Origin: an uncultured bacterium
GTDB lineage: Bacteria; Cyanobacteriota; Vampirovibrionia; Gastranaerophilales; Gastranaerophilaceae
Direction: 5' to 3'
Length of the DNA stretch: 34,583 nucleotides
NCBI GenBank assembly: GCA_902777855.1
Contig: CACYVN010000013.1
Span: 1-34,583, forward strand
Shown: positions 34,501 to 34,583 of the stretch, one piece after another
How positions within the stretch are numbered: the first letter of the stretch is position 1
How the letters are laid out: each line of letters opens with the position of its first letter
The notes under the pieces: generated by a model
What the model was told of the DNA's origin: nothing
Database searches by the model: none
The model's input: the letters and a program-made list of their open reading frames with translations, nothing else
Program-made: the position numbers and the translations under genes

Positions 34501-34583
34501 TGTCAAATAAAGGAGGCACCGCAACTTACTATAATAAAGGTGCAAACGGTCTTGTAATTTCGGGCGAAGTAAATAACGAAGGT
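31509..34583 (+). CDS. Filamentous adhesin 3, partial (cut by window end)
   Basis: An open frame of 1025 codons runs from this ATG to the last base of the window without a stop. It begins MKNLRKSSRRAVSAMLTAVF with the QQTM signal-peptide element. It has the haemagglutinin-type domain with FISPNG (F117) and NVGSLGVYTPN, close to adhesin 1. From about residue 250 it is almost entirely Asn/Gly-rich repeats of about 20-24 residues, with the core GLNI.G.V.N.G and NSGANGLN, which fit a long beta-helix. The repeat region is already longer than in either neighbour. Larger units of about 225 and 449 codons are also duplicated. Whether it ends in the Pro-Thr tract and PilZ-like domain lies outside the window. 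Confidence 0.88.
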   Translation, partial: MKNLRKSSRRAVSAMLTAVFLSQQTMLLSAFATNITNVQGDNGVYNINPTAVLKDSDIGLRKYERFELSQGDIANLIYKYGSKDVNTFLNLVDNTIKIDGIVNTMRNGNFYNGKAVFISPNGMVVGASGVLNVGSLGVYTPNNDVYNRYKNNPSKDYSALSNKNNVGSGSVQINGHVFSANDVDVVSSRIQVPGKVLAGTGNTAVFDGRQRADELFNSIVNTSKINYANEITSRNGVISFASTVGTAISGDVQNVGTGSTNITNTGDKGIHISGNIGNRNGDMNITNTAGSVYGAKTANIENHGGTLKIVNTGKGIYFVKDSKIVNDNKLEILNTGNEGTVLSGDVANNGTANVNNQAGILSVAGNFNNIGDATFSNSGSQLNVSGNLTNTNGKLTLNNTGADGLNIIASGNVNSQGIEINNSGNKGLNISGNVTNNGSATVTNTSTGVEGLNIKGTFNNNGNAKFTNAGRDGLNVTGTLNNQNGKLEMSNSGVMGLNVSKTGKVNAQGIAMTNSGANGLNVYGNVTNYGNGSYTNTAGSFEVHESGKMSNIGGTAIYNNSGANGFVISGEISNQGTTIANNENGPLSIGGKFTNNGTSTFTNSGDQLNISGTVDNQGKLTLNNSGSKGLNIISTANVSSQGLNINNSGADGLNINGKVSNNGNANIQNSGAKGLNVGGTISNSNGVLNMSNSGAGGLNVGKNAKIDSLNINKDSLKMANTGNGGLNISGNIYTLGNAEYTNSQTGAKGLNIYGTTKTENGNSTFINDGQGGLNIYGETRNAANLTTMVNNGANGLNIQKGGLVFASKADITNNGQAGLNINGTATIGVNGNIVNNGAGGLNVNGLVQHGIIDHHAPQGTLNLVNNGAGGLNIRETGNVNSVSTQPVGLTMENNGKEGLNILGSVTNKGTAIITNNVGGVDGLNVAGTINNSNGKLSLTNNGQRGLNVTKTGSVNSQGLEMTNNGEVGMNVWGTVNNQGDGTYTNTAGGFDVKESGKMSNKGGTATYYNKGANGLVISGEVNNEG

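Overview
The window is AT-rich and reads like the chromosome of a gut Gastranaerophilales / Vampirovibrionia bacterium ('Melainabacteria', non-photosynthetic relatives of cyanobacteria). The grounds are the low GC, the standard genetic code, cyanobacteria-like housekeeping proteins and, above all, several FxxPxG-type filamentous adhesins of the kind annotated as LktA-family in that group. This assignment is inference; no rRNA or other marker gene is present.

Layout. Positions 1-302 hold the right part of a hairpin-rich, non-coding mobile element. corA and a GH38 alpha-mannosidase follow on the minus strand. A small exported protein, glmS and a 51-codon ORF lie on the plus strand and end at a bidirectional terminator. 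An Ala/Lys-rich membrane protein and argS are on the minus strand. A complete 408-bp element with 20-bp terminal inverted repeats occupies 8562-8969. Next come a long phosphohexomutase (minus), a pair of overlapping PlsC-type acyltransferases (plus) and a Pro/Gln-rich HEAT-like protein (minus). A tight plus-strand operon at 14136-17885 encodes a transketolase C-terminal subunit, FtsE, FtsX and a protein with a degenerate receiver and a degenerate GGDEF domain. A U32-family protein (minus) and rimO (plus) are divergent, and rimO is followed by a polysaccharide flippase.

From 22697 to the end lies an array of three tandem paralogous filamentous adhesins, the third cut by the window edge. The first two are complete and share one architecture: signal peptide, haemagglutinin-like N-terminal domain, beta-helix-type repeats, a conserved three-cysteine region, an acidic DGDG/DDDD motif, a roughly 330-residue Pro-Thr-Asp/Glu tetrapeptide tract, and a C-terminal PilZ-like domain that keeps both c-di-GMP-binding signatures (RxxxR and DxSxxG). 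A normally cytoplasmic second-messenger domain at the end of a secreted surface protein is the most unusual thing here. It suggests an adhesin whose C-terminus could be read or held by c-di-GMP, or a PilZ fold reused as an anchor.

Other notable points are the short element whose right end abuts a stop codon in both copies, apparent leaderless promoters for rimO and the mannosidase, the inactive-looking signalling protein encoded with FtsEX, and nested 225- and 449-codon repeats in the third adhesin. All assignments come from reading motifs by eye; no database search was run.
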